Notes: generated by a model not told the origin, from the letters alone. Positions 42,139-50,483 are shown, counted from the stretch's first letter. The stretch is 64,000 nt of DNA from CAZCJU01 sp964562175 (GCA_964562175.1 CAZLRV010000001.1:124001-188000); one strand, 5' to 3'. Translations and numbers: made by a program.

Positions 42139-42182
42139 CGTGACGGTAGCTCACCTTATTTTTAATATAAAGTGCCGTCACG
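42139..42182 (-). promoter_or_regulatory. Hairpin in the rplN-rpsQ spacer
   Basis: CGTGACGG (42139-42146) pairs perfectly with CCGTCACG (42175-42182) across 28 AT-rich nt. The 111-nt spacer is long for this operon and has no gene. No T-run follows, so it is more likely a processing or regulatory hairpin than a terminator. Confidence 0.5.
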
Positions 42183-42202
42183 TGACATTCATCGTACTTT
42201 AC

Positions 42203-42457
42203 TTATTTCGCTTTTTCAATGATGCGGGTAAGACGCCATCTCTTATCCTTGGAGAGAGGTCTTGTCTCTGCGATCTCTATCTTATCGCCGATACCGCACT
42301 CGTTCTTTTCGTCGTGTGCCTTAAGTCTTATGGTGTGCTTGATGACCTTACCGTACTTGGGGTGCTTTACATTATCCTGTATTGCAACTACAACGGTCTT
42401 GTCCATCTTGTCACTTACTACCATGCCGACTCTTGTTTTTCTGAGATTTCTTTCCAT
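42203..42457 (-). CDS. rpsQ: 30S ribosomal protein S17
   Basis: An 84-residue OB-fold protein binding the 5' domain of 16S rRNA. MERNLRKTRVGMVVSDKMDK, then KHPKYGKVIKHTIRLKAHDE and IGDKIEIAETRPLSKDKRWR. GAGAGGAG lies upstream of the ATG. The following spacer to rplN is unusually long. Confidence 0.97.
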   Translation of the reverse strand: MERNLRKTRVGMVVSDKMDKTVVVAIQDNVKHPKYGKVIKHTIRLKAHDEKNECGIGDKIEIAETRPLSKDKRWRLTRIIEKAK

Positions 42458-42472
42458 GACTCTACTCCTCTC

Positions 42473-42667
42473 TTAAGATAAGCTCTTCTTTTCGTGAAGT
42501 ACGGTCATAACACGTGCTATATCACGCTTCGTTTCGGGAATCTTGTTGGGATTGTCAAGCTGGTTTATAGCGTGCTGAAAGCGGAGGCGGAACAGCTCGT
42601 CTTTAAGCTTCGCAAGCTCTTTGTCAAGTTCTTCAACCGTCATCTTTTTCAATTCATTTGCTTTCAT
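42473..42667 (-). CDS. rpmC: 50S ribosomal protein L29
   Basis: 64 residues, two antiparallel helices at the tunnel exit near the trigger factor and SRP docking place. KANELKKMTVEELDKELAKL, LFRLRFQHAINQLDNPNKI and TKRDIARVMTVL are characteristic. It follows rplP by 6 nt. Confidence 0.97.
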   Translation of the reverse strand: MKANELKKMTVEELDKELAKLKDELFRLRFQHAINQLDNPNKIPETKRDIARVMTVLHEKKSLS

Positions 42668-42673
42668 CGGAAC

Positions 42674-43102
42674 TTATGCCTCCTCACTCGTTACTTCTTC
42701 TTTTTTGACAAACTTCGTCTTGATGGGGAGCTTGTGGCTTGCAAGACGCATAGCTTCTCTTGCTACCTCTTCGCTTATTCCGTCCATCTCGAACATAACT
42801 CTGCCGGGCTTAACTACCGCTACCCAATATTCGGGTGAGCCTTTACCTGAACCCATTCGAGTTTCGGCGGGCTTCTCCGTTATGGGCTTGTCGGGGAATA
42901 TCTTTATCCAAACCTTACCGCCTCTTTTGATGTATCTCGTCATTGCGATACGGGCTGCCTCGATCTGGTTGCTCGTTATCCATGCGGGTTCGAGAGCCAT
43001 AAGACCATAGGTACCGTTGGTAACCTTGTTACCACGCATAGCCTTGCCCTTGAGTCTGCCCCTCTGGACACGTCTGTATTTAACTCTTTTAGGCATTAAC
43101 AT
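42674..43102 (-). CDS. rplP: 50S ribosomal protein L16
   Basis: 142 residues, a protein contacting A-site tRNA. The frame is longer, but ATG at 43102 (MLMPKRVKYRRVQRGRLKG) has GGGAGGG 9 nt upstream and matches the family. It overlaps the last codons of rpsC by 14 nt. KGSPEYWVAVVKPGRVMFEM and AREAMRLASHKLPIKTKFV complete the signature. Confidence 0.97.
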   Translation of the reverse strand: MLMPKRVKYRRVQRGRLKGKAMRGNKVTNGTYGLMALEPAWITSNQIEAARIAMTRYIKRGGKVWIKIFPDKPITEKPAETRMGSGKGSPEYWVAVVKPGRVMFEMDGISEEVAREAMRLASHKLPIKTKFVKKEEVTSEEA

Positions 43103-43796
43103 TTTTGCGTCCCTCCCTACGATTCGGTCTCTCTCTTCTGCGAGAATTGTCACGCTCACGTCTTACTTCGTTGAGCACCTCGCCTCTGTATATCCATACC
43201 TTAACGCCGATCTTGCCGTATGTCGTATCAGCCTCAAAGAAGCCGTAATCGATATCGGCTCTGAGCGTCTGCAACGGAATAGTACCCTCGTGATAATGCT
43301 CGGTTCTTGCTATTTCCGCACCGCCCAGACGACCCGAACAGCTTATCTTGATACCCTTTGCACCAAGACGCATCGTTCTCGTTATAGCCATTTTCATAGC
43401 ACGGCGGAATCCGATTCTGCGCTCAAGCTGTGATGCGATATTTTCCGCAACGAGCTGAGCATCGAGGTCGGGAGTTCTTACCTCTATGACATTTACGAGA
43501 ACGTCCTTGCCGGTCATATCCTTCAGCGTTTTCTTCAGCTTCTCCATTTCGCAGCCGCCCTTACCGATTACCATACCGGGCTTAGCGCAGTGAAGAATTA
43601 TTCTTATATACTTGCCGCTGCGTTCGATCTCTATCTTGGGAACGCCTGCGGGCTGAAGCTGCTTTTTCAGAAACTTTCTGATGTTATAATCGGAAACAAG
43701 CGTATCGCCGAATTCCTTATCGGAAACGAACCATCTTGAATCCCATTTCTTTATAACGCCCACTCTTAAACCGTGGGGATTAACCTTCTGTCCCAT
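43089..43796 (-). CDS. rpsC: 30S ribosomal protein S3
   Basis: A 235-residue protein at the mRNA entry tunnel. The KH domain lies at about 40-110 (HCAKPGMVIGKGGCEMEKL) and the C-terminal domain follows (GRLGGAEIARTEHYHEG, IDYGFFEADTTYGKIGVKVW). The C-terminus is Arg-rich (RDNSRRRERPNRREGRK). Its end overlaps rplP, which suggests coupled translation. Confidence 0.98.
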   Translation of the reverse strand: MGQKVNPHGLRVGVIKKWDSRWFVSDKEFGDTLVSDYNIRKFLKKQLQPAGVPKIEIERSGKYIRIILHCAKPGMVIGKGGCEMEKLKKTLKDMTGKDVLVNVIEVRTPDLDAQLVAENIASQLERRIGFRRAMKMAITRTMRLGAKGIKISCSGRLGGAEIARTEHYHEGTIPLQTLRADIDYGFFEADTTYGKIGVKVWIYRGEVLNEVRRERDNSRRRERPNRREGRKNVNA

Positions 43797-43820
43797 TGTT
43801 TAACTACCTCCTTCTTCAGA

Positions 43821-44156
43821 TCATTCTTTCTCCGCAACTGCGAGAGTGATGTGACTCGTTCTCTTAAGTATGCGGTTGGATCTGCCCTGCGCTCTGGGCA
43901 TCATTCTCTTGAGTGTGGGTCCGGGGCATACGAAGCACTCGGATACGTAAAGGCTTTCGGGGTTCATGCCGAAGTTATGCTCTGCGTTTGCCACTGCACT
44001 CTGAAGAAGTTTTATCAGATATTCGCTCGCCGCTTTAGGCGTATTCTTAAGTATCGCCATTGCAACGTCTACTTTTTTACCTCTGATGAGGTCGAGAACT
44101 ATGCAGACCTTGCGAGGAGATATACGAGCGTAACGTAAATATGCTTTTGCTTCCAT
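43821..44156 (-). CDS. rplV: 50S ribosomal protein L22
   Basis: 111 residues; its beta hairpin lines the exit tunnel where macrolide-resistance changes occur in other species. The ATG at 44156 (MEAKAYLRYARISPRKV) is chosen because the in-frame ATG at 44174 precedes the GGAGG SD itself. LKRMMPRAQGRSNRILKRTSH is the conserved end, here followed by ITLAVAEKE. Confidence 0.97.
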   Translation of the reverse strand: MEAKAYLRYARISPRKVCIVLDLIRGKKVDVAMAILKNTPKAASEYLIKLLQSAVANAEHNFGMNPESLYVSECFVCPGPTLKRMMPRAQGRSNRILKRTSHITLAVAEKE

Positions 44157-44173
44157 TCTATTTTCTCCTCCCA

Positions 44174-44455
44174 TCAGTTACCGTTATTGGATGTCTTGGA
44201 ACCTGCATGTCCCTTAAATGTTCTTGTGGGTGCAAACTCGCCGAGCTTGTGACCGAGCATATCCTCTGTCACAAATACGGGAACGTGTTTGCGGCCGTCG
44301 TGAACAGCAATCGTATGACCGACGAATTCGGGATAGATCGTGGATGCACGTGACCATGTTTTAATAACCTGCTTGTTGCCGCTTTCGTTCATCTTTTCGA
44401 TTCTGGAAAAGAGCTTTTCGTCAACGTAAGGTGCTTTTTTCAAGCTTCTGCTCAT
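44174..44455 (-). CDS. rpsS: 30S ribosomal protein S19
   Basis: A 93-residue small-subunit head protein that pairs with S13. MSRSLKKAPYVDEKLFSRIE, TWSRASTIYPEFVGHTIAVHDG, and KLGEFAPTRTFKGHAG are all intact. The usual neighbours rplB and rplV flank it. Confidence 0.98.
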   Translation of the reverse strand: MSRSLKKAPYVDEKLFSRIEKMNESGNKQVIKTWSRASTIYPEFVGHTIAVHDGRKHVPVFVTEDMLGHKLGEFAPTRTFKGHAGSKTSNNGN

Positions 44456-44474
44456 TTCTTATTCCCTCCTTCTC

Positions 44475-45305
44475 TTATTTGCCGTTTCTGTGCTTAACTA
44501 TGAACTTCTCGGTGCGAGCCTTCTTGTTTCTCGTCTTATATCCGAGAGCGGGCTTGCCCCAAGGGGTTACAGGTGAGGGACGACCTACGGGGGACTTACC
44601 TTCACCACCGCCGTGCGGGTGATCGCAGGGGTTCATTACCGAACCTCTTACCGTGGGACGGATGCCGAGGTGGCGTGTCTTACCTGCTTTACCGAGCTTG
44701 ATGTTCTCATGCTCAAGGTTTCCTACCTGACCGATAGTAGCCTTGCAGTTAAGTCTGATTATACGAACCTCACCGCTGGGCAGTCTTACCTGAGCCATGC
44801 CGTTTTCCTTAGCCATGAGCTGAGCTGCGGTACCTGCGCTTCTTACGAGCTGAGCGCCCTTACCGGGGTAAAGCTCGATGTTGTAGATAAGAGTACCTAC
44901 GGGTATGCTCGATATAGGAAGGGTGTTACCTGCCTTGATATCGGCATTTTCGCCGGAGTATATCTTATCGCCGACGGACAGACCGACGGGAGCTATGGTA
45001 TATGCTTTTGTTCCGTCCGCATACTGAATAAGTGCGATATATGCGGTTCTGTTAGGGTCGTACTCGATAGCGATCACGGTAGCCTCATTTTCGTTGGCTC
45101 TCTTGAAATCGATTATTCTGTACTTTACCTTGTTTCCGCCGCCTCTGTGACGAACGGTTATCTTGCCGTAGCTGTTACGTCCGGCATTTTTCTTTTTCTT
45201 TGCAATAAGACTTTTTTCGGGTGTCTTTTTGGTAATTTCCTCAAAGGAGGGCACCGTCATTTGTCTTCTGCCGGGTGTTATTGGTTTGAATGTTTTTACC
45301 GACAT
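44475..45305 (-). CDS. rplB: 50S ribosomal protein L2
   Basis: A 276-residue central 23S rRNA-binding protein needed for subunit joining and peptidyl transfer. KTFKPITPGRRQMTVPSFEE, HRGGGNKVKYRIIDFKR, IPVGTLIYNIELYPGKGAQL, and the conserved C-terminal NPCDHPHGGGEGKSPVGRP with the functional His are present. Normal length. Confidence 0.98.
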   Translation of the reverse strand: MSVKTFKPITPGRRQMTVPSFEEITKKTPEKSLIAKKKKNAGRNSYGKITVRHRGGGNKVKYRIIDFKRANENEATVIAIEYDPNRTAYIALIQYADGTKAYTIAPVGLSVGDKIYSGENADIKAGNTLPISSIPVGTLIYNIELYPGKGAQLVRSAGTAAQLMAKENGMAQVRLPSGEVRIIRLNCKATIGQVGNLEHENIKLGKAGKTRHLGIRPTVRGSVMNPCDHPHGGGEGKSPVGRPSPVTPWGKPALGYKTRNKKARTEKFIVKHRNGK

Positions 45306-45318
45306 TTGTTACTCCTCC

Positions 45319-45612
45319 TTATTTAAGACCGTCAAAGAACTCGATGGTCTTGGAGTCGGGCTTAAGCGTTACGAACGCTTTCTTCCACTCTCTCGTATAA
45401 CCTGCGTGAACGCCGAGTCTCTTGGGCTTCTTATTTACGTTTATCGTGTTTACGCTTGCTACCTTTACCTTGAATATCTCTTCAACTGCGGAAGCGATCT
45501 CCGGCTTGGTTGCGTCGGCGTGTACCTCGAATACGTATCTCTTGTTATCCATCATCATCATGGAATCCTCCGTGATGATGGGGCGAAGAATTATATCGTA
45601 TGCGTTCTTCAT
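45319..45612 (-). CDS. rplW: 50S ribosomal protein L23
   Basis: A 97-residue tunnel-exit protein, docking place for trigger factor. DIILRPIITEDSMMMMDNKR, the EVHADATKPEIASAVE helix and VNTINVNKKPKRLG. Its ATG overlaps the rplD stop by 4 nt. Confidence 0.97.
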   Translation of the reverse strand: MKNAYDIILRPIITEDSMMMMDNKRYVFEVHADATKPEIASAVEEIFKVKVASVNTINVNKKPKRLGVHAGYTREWKKAFVTLKPDSKTIEFFDGLK

Positions 45613-46235
45613 TTCTCATACACCTCCGATATTTTCTCGGCTGCTCCCTTAGCTACGACGAACGTATTGCAATTGAGAATATCGTATACGTTTATCGTAT
45701 TTACCTGAGCGGTCTTTACACCGGGGATATTGGCAAAGCTCTTTACTGCCTTGGGGTCGTTGTCATCGAGAACCACAAGAGACTTCTTGCCGGCGCCTAT
45801 TGCGGAAAGCATGGCTACCATGGTCTTTGTCTTGTATTCCTCGGTCTTTATTTGGTCTACTATTATCAGCTCGCCGTCTGCCGCCTTTGACGAGATAGCG
45901 CTCTTGAGCGCGATCCTCTTGACCTTCTTGTTAAGATCCGTGCGGTAAGATCTCGGCTTGGGACCGAGAGCAACGCCGCCGTGTGTCCACTGAGGAGCTC
46001 TCGTTGAGCCTTGTCTTGCACGACCCGTTCCCTTTTGCTTCCAGGGCTTTATACCGCCGCCGGAAACCTCGGTACGGGTAAGAGTGGACTGTGTGCCTTG
46101 TCTTTGATTGAGAAGATATGCTCTAACCGCAGCATGCAGGACTGCTTTGTTTACCTCGGCAGCAAAAACCGCATCGGAAAGAACTACATCACCGGTTACT
46201 TTACCGGTCATATCCACAACATTAAATTTTGCCAT
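45609..46235 (-). CDS. rplD: 50S ribosomal protein L4
   Basis: A 208-residue assembly protein with a tunnel-reaching loop. VNKAVLHAAVRAYLLNQRQG, GGIKPWKQKGTGRARQGS and ALKSAISSKA are conserved. L4 represses the S10 operon in Proteobacteria by acting on the leader; whether it acts on the 315-nt leader of this operon is open. 4-nt overlap with rplW. Confidence 0.97.
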   Translation of the reverse strand: MAKFNVVDMTGKVTGDVVLSDAVFAAEVNKAVLHAAVRAYLLNQRQGTQSTLTRTEVSGGGIKPWKQKGTGRARQGSTRAPQWTHGGVALGPKPRSYRTDLNKKVKRIALKSAISSKAADGELIIVDQIKTEEYKTKTMVAMLSAIGAGKKSLVVLDDNDPKAVKSFANIPGVKTAQVNTINVYDILNCNTFVVAKGAAEKISEVYEK

Positions 46236-46254
46236 TTTTCATTCCTCCTTACGA

Positions 46255-46884
46255 TTATTTGCAGCTGTTGCGGAGGAATACTATTCCACCCTTTGCACCG
46301 GGTACGGCACCCTTAACTGCAATAAGGTTCTTTTCCGCATCAACCTTTACGACGTCGAGATTAAGGATGGTTACCTGCTCTGCACCGTATTGACCTGCCA
46401 TATGTTTATTCTTGAAGACTCTTGACGGTGAGGAGTTTGCACCCATTGAACCTACCTGACGGTGAACAGGGCCTACGCCGTGCGTCATTCTGAGTCTGTG
46501 GGCACCCCAACGCTTTATAACGCCGCTGTAGCCGTGACCCTTGGAGGTTCCCGTTACATCAACTCTGTCGCCTGCGGCGAATGTGTCGGCGGTGATTATA
46601 TCGCCTACGTTGAGTGCGGAAACATCGTCAAGTCTGAATTCCTTCAGATGCTTCTTGGGAGCTACGTTGTTCTTTGCGAAGTGTCCTTTCTCGGCTTTCG
46701 TCATATGCTTGTCTTTAACATATCCGAAACCGAGCTGTACGGCGTTGTAGCCGTCTGTTTCAGTCGTTTTTTTCTGTGCGACAACACAGGGTCCCGCCTC
46801 GATGACGGTTACGGGTACTACCGCACCCGTTTCGGTGAAGATCTGCGTCATGCCGATCTTGCGTCCGATGATACCTTTTTTCAT
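46255..46884 (-). CDS. rplC: 50S ribosomal protein L3
   Basis: A 209-residue protein whose loop approaches the peptidyl transferase centre. KKGIIGRKIGMTQIFTETG, GTSKGHGYSGVIKRWG and GVGPVHRQVGSMGANSSPSR match the family. The SD AAAGGAG precedes its ATG. A 98-nt spacer with two hairpins separates it from rpsJ. Confidence 0.98.
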   Translation of the reverse strand: MKKGIIGRKIGMTQIFTETGAVVPVTVIEAGPCVVAQKKTTETDGYNAVQLGFGYVKDKHMTKAEKGHFAKNNVAPKKHLKEFRLDDVSALNVGDIITADTFAAGDRVDVTGTSKGHGYSGVIKRWGAHRLRMTHGVGPVHRQVGSMGANSSPSRVFKNKHMAGQYGAEQVTILNLDVVKVDAEKNLIAVKGAVPGAKGGIVFLRNSCK

Positions 46885-46908
46885 TTACTTTCTCCTTTTT
46901 GGTTATTG

Positions 46909-46952
46909 GTTGGCTGAGCCAACTTGACCGGTTACCACACGAATATCGTGTG
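46909..46952 (-). promoter_or_regulatory. Two hairpins in the rpsJ-rplC spacer
   Basis: GTTGGC (46909-46914) pairs with GCCAAC (46918-46923) around a triloop; CACACGA (46936-46942) pairs with TCGTGTG (46946-46952) around a triloop. Both lie within 60 nt upstream of the rplC SD. Neither has a T-run. They may tune rplC translation or mRNA processing. Confidence 0.45.
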
Positions 46953-46982
46953 AGGAGCCTGTCGTTTGTTATAAATAAAGCC

Positions 46983-47294
46983 TTAAAGCTTTATTTCGAT
47001 CTCAACGCCCGCGGGAAGCTCTAAGTTTGTGAGAGCTTCAACTGTCTTAGCCGAGGGTCTCTTTACGTCGATAAGACGCTTGTGGGTTCTTGTTTCAAAC
47101 TGCTCTCTGGAATCCTTGTACTTGAATACGGCACGAAGGATGGTTACGACTTCTCTCTCGGTAGGGAGCGGAATGGGTCCGGAAACCTCTGCACCCGTTC
47201 TCTTGGCGGTCTCAACGATCTTTGCGCTTGCCGCATCAATGAGAGTGTGGTCGTAGCTCTTCAGTCTGATCCTTATCTTCTCCTTAACTGCCAC
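46983..47294 (-). CDS. rpsJ: 30S ribosomal protein S10
   Basis: A 103-residue small-subunit head protein and NusB partner in antitermination. KIRIRLKSYDHTLIDAASAK, GPIPLPTEREVVTILR and EQFETRTHKRLIDVKRPSAK are diagnostic. The start is GTG at 47294. A 10-bp hairpin reaches into its SD. First gene of the superoperon. Confidence 0.98.
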   Translation of the reverse strand: MAVKEKIRIRLKSYDHTLIDAASAKIVETAKRTGAEVSGPIPLPTEREVVTILRAVFKYKDSREQFETRTHKRLIDVKRPSAKTVEALTNLELPAGVEIEIKL

Positions 47295-47609
47295 TTTGTT
47301 TTCCTCCTTTTAAATTTGGCTTGCATTTAAAAGGGTCGATCGGAAAAATTTCAAACACGATACCGTGTGTTTCACAACTCTTCGCTATAAAAAACGGATG
47401 TGCCTTTCGGCTTTATCCATAGCTTTGGCATTTGCCGATTGCCGCAACAGTAGAATTATCTGCTGCGGAATATCGAGCCGACGAGTGTTTGACTCGGTAT
47501 GATCTGCTTTTTTCAACATCGCCCGGTTAAATATCGGACATACTCGGCGGAAATTCCCTGCATAAACACTTCGTTTTGCAGCCACCTCCCGCTTCATCGC
47601 ACATCAAGC
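47295..47609 (-). promoter_or_regulatory. Long 5' leader of the S10 operon
   Basis: About 315 nt between the expected start point and rpsJ. A perfect 10-bp stem (47306-47315 with 47325-47334; arms CCTTTTAAAT and ATTTAAAAGG on either strand, 9-nt loop) takes in the first four bases of the rpsJ SD AAGGAGG (47303-47309). Just upstream, AAACAC/GTGTTT (near 47355-47374) forms another hairpin. A frame of 70 codons at 47385-47597 exists but looks accidental. Feedback by a ribosomal protein is a reasonable inference. Confidence 0.6.
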
Positions 47610-47615
47610 GGAGTT

Positions 47616-47644
47616 ATTGTACCACACTTTTCCTGTTTTTGCAA
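47616..47644 (-). promoter_or_regulatory. Promoter of the S10-spc-alpha superoperon
   Basis: On the minus strand TTGCAA (47644-47639) and TACAAT (47621-47616) are 17 nt apart. No other convincing promoter is seen down to rplQ, so one transcript of about 16 kb is expected. Confidence 0.75.
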
Positions 47645-47760
47645 TAGGGTGCGGACAAATTATTATTAAGTTTCGGAAAATTATTTGTTAAGTTCGTTCA
47701 TATTTATCATTTTTGCGATTATTTGCGATTTTTCATATTCCTGTAACATTTATAGAGTAT

Positions 47761-47766
47761 TATAAT
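47761..47766 (+). promoter_or_regulatory. Possible -10 element of the TSCPD gene
   Basis: A perfect TATAAT lies 27 nt before the ATG at 47793. No good -35 hexamer stands at 16-18 nt (TTCCTG is the nearest), so the call is weak. The rest of the 498-nt gap belongs to the S10 leader and promoter. Confidence 0.35.
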
Positions 47767-47792
47767 ATAAAAGATGAAAGGACGATACAACA

Positions 47793-48053
47793 ATGAGCGA
47801 AAAAAAGTATACCTATAAGACTCACGGTACTTGCTCGTCGAAAATAGATCTGACTCTTGACGGCGATGTCATACGCCATGTTGAGTTCACCGGCGGCTGT
47901 AACGGTAATTTAACGGGCATATCAAAGCTGTGCGTGGGAATGCACGCAAAAGACGTTATAGCCCTGCTCGGCGGCACTCGTTGCGGCTTTAAGGATACCT
48001 CCTGTCCCGACCAGCTCGCCCGCGCCTTGAAAAAGGCTCTTGAGGAGCAATAA
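47793..48053 (+). CDS. TSCPD domain protein (TIGR03905 type)
   Basis: 86 residues forming one TSCPD domain, named after the motif seen here as DTSCPDQLARAL near the C-terminus. Cys14, Cys36, Cys47, Cys64 and Cys71 are conserved in kind; GGCNGNLTGISKLC is the central stretch. In larger proteins this domain sits at the end of vitamin B12-dependent ribonucleotide reductases; as a stand-alone protein its function is unknown and metal binding is likely. It precedes a phosphohexomutase by 70 nt. Confidence 0.88.
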   Translation: MSEKKYTYKTHGTCSSKIDLTLDGDVIRHVEFTGGCNGNLTGISKLCVGMHAKDVIALLGGTRCGFKDTSCPDQLARALKKALEEQ

Positions 48054-48123
48054 GCGTATCAAATCCTTAAGGCATATGCGGCAACGCATATAATAAGGTA
48101 AAATATATATAAGAGGTACATTT

Positions 48124-49851
48124 ATGGATCATCGTGAAAGCTATGAAAAATGGCTTAATTCAAGCCACGTTGACGAGGCTACGAAAAACGAGCTTCGCGC
48201 ACTTACGAATGAGGACGATATAAAGCTGCGCTTTTATCAGTATCTTCAATTCGGCACGGCGGGTCTGCGCGGCACTATGAACGCCGGAACAAACGCCATG
48301 AACGTCTATACCGTTCGTCATGCCACGCAAGGACTTGCAAACCTCATAAAGGAGCAGGGTAAGGCGGCGTGCGACAGAGGTGTTGCGATAGCGTTTGACA
48401 GCCGAAACAATTCGGATCTTTTCGCAAAATCCGCCGCAGAGGTACTTGCGGGCAACGGAATACAGGTGTTTATCTTCGGGTCGCTCAGACCCACACCCGT
48501 GCTTTCCTTTGCAATCCGTCACCTCGGTTGCATTGCGGGAATCAACATAACCGCATCGCACAATCCCAAGGAGTACAACGGCTACAAAGCGTATTGGGAG
48601 GACGGGGCACAGCTTCCGCCGGAGCATGCCGCAAAGGTCTCGGATTACATTTCCGCCATTGATATTTTTGAGGATATCGTAATGATACCGTTTGAGCAGG
48701 GTATCTACGACGGTTCTATAAGCATTATCGGGCGTGAGCTTGACAGAGAGTATCTCAAAAACGTATGCGCTCAGGCTATAGACCTTGACATAGTCAAAGA
48801 AATGGCTCCCTCACTGAATATAGTTTACACGCCTCTGCACGGTACGGGCTACAGACTCGTGCCGGAGCTTATAGGTATGCTCGGAATCGAGCATTTATAT
48901 ACGGTAAGCGAGCAAGCGGAGCCGGACGGCGATTTTCCGACAACGGCTTACCCGAATCCCGAATTCAAAGAGGTCTTTACCCCCGGTATCGCACTTGCCG
49001 AGAAGGTCGGATCGGATCTCATAATCGCAACAGACCCCGATGCGGACCGTGCCGGTATTGCCGTTCGTTGCTCAAGCGGTGAGTTTGTGACTCTGACGGG
49101 CAATCAAGTGGGTGCCTTGCTCACCGATTACATCATAAGCGCCCTAAAACGCAAGGGCAAGCTTTGTCCGGAGCCTTACGTTGTAAAGAGCTTTGTTTCC
49201 ACGGAGCTTAGTACCAAGATATGCCGTGACAACGGCGTTACTATGTACAATGTCTTTACGGGCTTTAAGTTTATCGGTGAAACGATAAAGCAAAAGGAGT
49301 TGCCCGGCAAGCGTGAGTTTTTGCTCGGCTTTGAAGAGTCTTACGGCTATCTGCGCGGCACATACGCACGTGATAAGGATGCGGTATGCGCAACGATGCT
49401 CATTTGCGAAATGGCGGCTTACTATAAAAAGCAGGGCATGACGCTCTTCGATGCGATGCAAGCGCTTTATGAGAAATACGGTTATTACCGTGAGGGCATC
49501 GACAATCTTGCCATGAAGGGACTTGACGGAATAGAGAAGATGAAAAATATTATGTCCTCTCTCCGCTCCTGCCCGCCCGAAAGCTTCGGCGATATCAAGA
49601 TAGACTCGGTAATAGATTACTCTCTGCCCGAGGAATATTTCATCTCCGACAAGAAACGTGTACATCTTGACTGCGGCACGACAAATACGCTTTACTACAA
49701 GTGCGGCGAGGACGTTGTTGTCATTCGTCCGTCGGGTACTGAGCCGAAGATAAAGCTCTATTATTTGGTATCGGCAAGCAGCGCCGAGGAAGCGGACAAC
49801 AAAGTCAAGGCATTCTCCTCAAGCGTTCGAGGATTGATAGAAAGCCTGTAA
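48124..49851 (+). CDS. Phospho-sugar mutase (phosphoglucomutase/phosphomannomutase)
   Basis: A 575-residue alpha-D-phosphohexomutase with four domains, of the PgcA-like Firmicutes group. The phosphoserine loop is TASHNPKEYNGYK (Ser near 144), the Mg loop DPDADR near 304, the sugar loop GFEESYGYL, and the phosphate-binding loop RPSGTEPK near 535. It should interconvert glucose-1-P and glucose-6-P, or mannose phosphates, feeding glycogen, wall and glycolipid synthesis. AGAGG lies 7 nt before the ATG. Preference for glucose or mannose cannot be read reliably. Confidence 0.93.
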   Translation: MDHRESYEKWLNSSHVDEATKNELRALTNEDDIKLRFYQYLQFGTAGLRGTMNAGTNAMNVYTVRHATQGLANLIKEQGKAACDRGVAIAFDSRNNSDLFAKSAAEVLAGNGIQVFIFGSLRPTPVLSFAIRHLGCIAGINITASHNPKEYNGYKAYWEDGAQLPPEHAAKVSDYISAIDIFEDIVMIPFEQGIYDGSISIIGRELDREYLKNVCAQAIDLDIVKEMAPSLNIVYTPLHGTGYRLVPELIGMLGIEHLYTVSEQAEPDGDFPTTAYPNPEFKEVFTPGIALAEKVGSDLIIATDPDADRAGIAVRCSSGEFVTLTGNQVGALLTDYIISALKRKGKLCPEPYVVKSFVSTELSTKICRDNGVTMYNVFTGFKFIGETIKQKELPGKREFLLGFEESYGYLRGTYARDKDAVCATMLICEMAAYYKKQGMTLFDAMQALYEKYGYYREGIDNLAMKGLDGIEKMKNIMSSLRSCPPESFGDIKIDSVIDYSLPEEYFISDKKRVHLDCGTTNTLYYKCGEDVVVIRPSGTEPKIKLYYLVSASSAEEADNKVKAFSSSVRGLIESL

Positions 49852-49854
49852 GGC

Positions 49855-49883
49855 AAAAAAACGGGAGGCGTAAAGCCTCCCGT
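49855..49883 (-). terminator. Terminator of the membrane-protein gene
   Basis: ACGGGAGGC (49861-49869) pairs perfectly with GCCTCCCGT (49875-49883). On the minus strand six to seven T follow, so it mainly ends the gene at 49898; its stem may also stop readthrough from the mutase. Confidence 0.85.
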
Positions 49884-49897
49884 GAAGGTGTATTCTT

Positions 49898-50350
49898 TCA
49901 AGAAAATTGATTTTTATATTTATCCTCATCCGCCTGTCGCTTTACTCGGCGTGAGTAAGCAAAGCCTATCGAGCCGAGCAGACCGTATATCACCGCTATG
50001 GTTATGGCAAGCACCGCATAGGTCGTCGGCGTAAATACGGCTTGACCTGCCGGGCCTCGTGAATTTACCACAAAGAATATCACGGTAAAGACGATATAAG
50101 TCAATACCATATGCAAAAACAGCCGTATGATATAGCTCACATTCTTTATTCTCATCACCAGCTGGATAAAGGCAAGGCAGACGGAGAAAGCAAGAGATGA
50201 ATAAATATACAAATTTGATGCACCATTATTCTTTTTATTAAAGACGAACGAAAGCAGCATTGCCACCGTAAAGAAACAGCAGGCGAGCCTAAGACGCTCG
50301 CCGACGAGCTTTACGCCGTTCATTTTTTTGTTATTATTCTGTGTTTTCAT
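49898..50350 (-). CDS. Small four-helix membrane protein, DUF3021-like
   Basis: 150 residues with four predicted membrane helices (about 20-37, 47-66, 73-95, 108-131), a basic N-terminus and a charged C-terminal tail. Layout and length resemble DUF3021 proteins, which often sit beside LytTR regulators; no such regulator is here, so the match is tentative. No catalytic motif is seen. The RBS is weak. It has its own full-consensus promoter and terminator, so it is a genuine single-gene unit. Function unknown. Confidence 0.75.
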   Translation of the reverse strand: MKTQNNNKKMNGVKLVGERLRLACCFFTVAMLLSFVFNKKNNGASNLYIYSSLAFSVCLAFIQLVMRIKNVSYIIRLFLHMVLTYIVFTVIFFVVNSRGPAGQAVFTPTTYAVLAITIAVIYGLLGSIGFAYSRRVKRQADEDKYKNQFS

Positions 50351-50374
50351 GCAGTAACCCCCGATATTTATAAT

Positions 50375-50403
50375 ATTATACCACCTTTTTTCTTAAATGT
50401 CAA
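50375..50403 (-). promoter_or_regulatory. Consensus promoter of the membrane-protein gene
   Basis: On the minus strand TTGACA (50403-50398) and TATAAT (50380-50375) are 17 nt apart, about 25 nt before the start codon. Confidence 0.9.
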
Positions 50404-50483
50404 CATTCTTATTATTAAGTTTTGGTCAATATATACATTTTATTTTCACCCCCGTCGACTCGAAATATCATAATAAATAAACT

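Noticed and set aside
47385..47597. 70-codon frame in the S10 leader
   Set aside because: No SD at a proper distance and no recognisable composition; overlaps predicted leader RNA. A regulatory leader peptide cannot be fully excluded.
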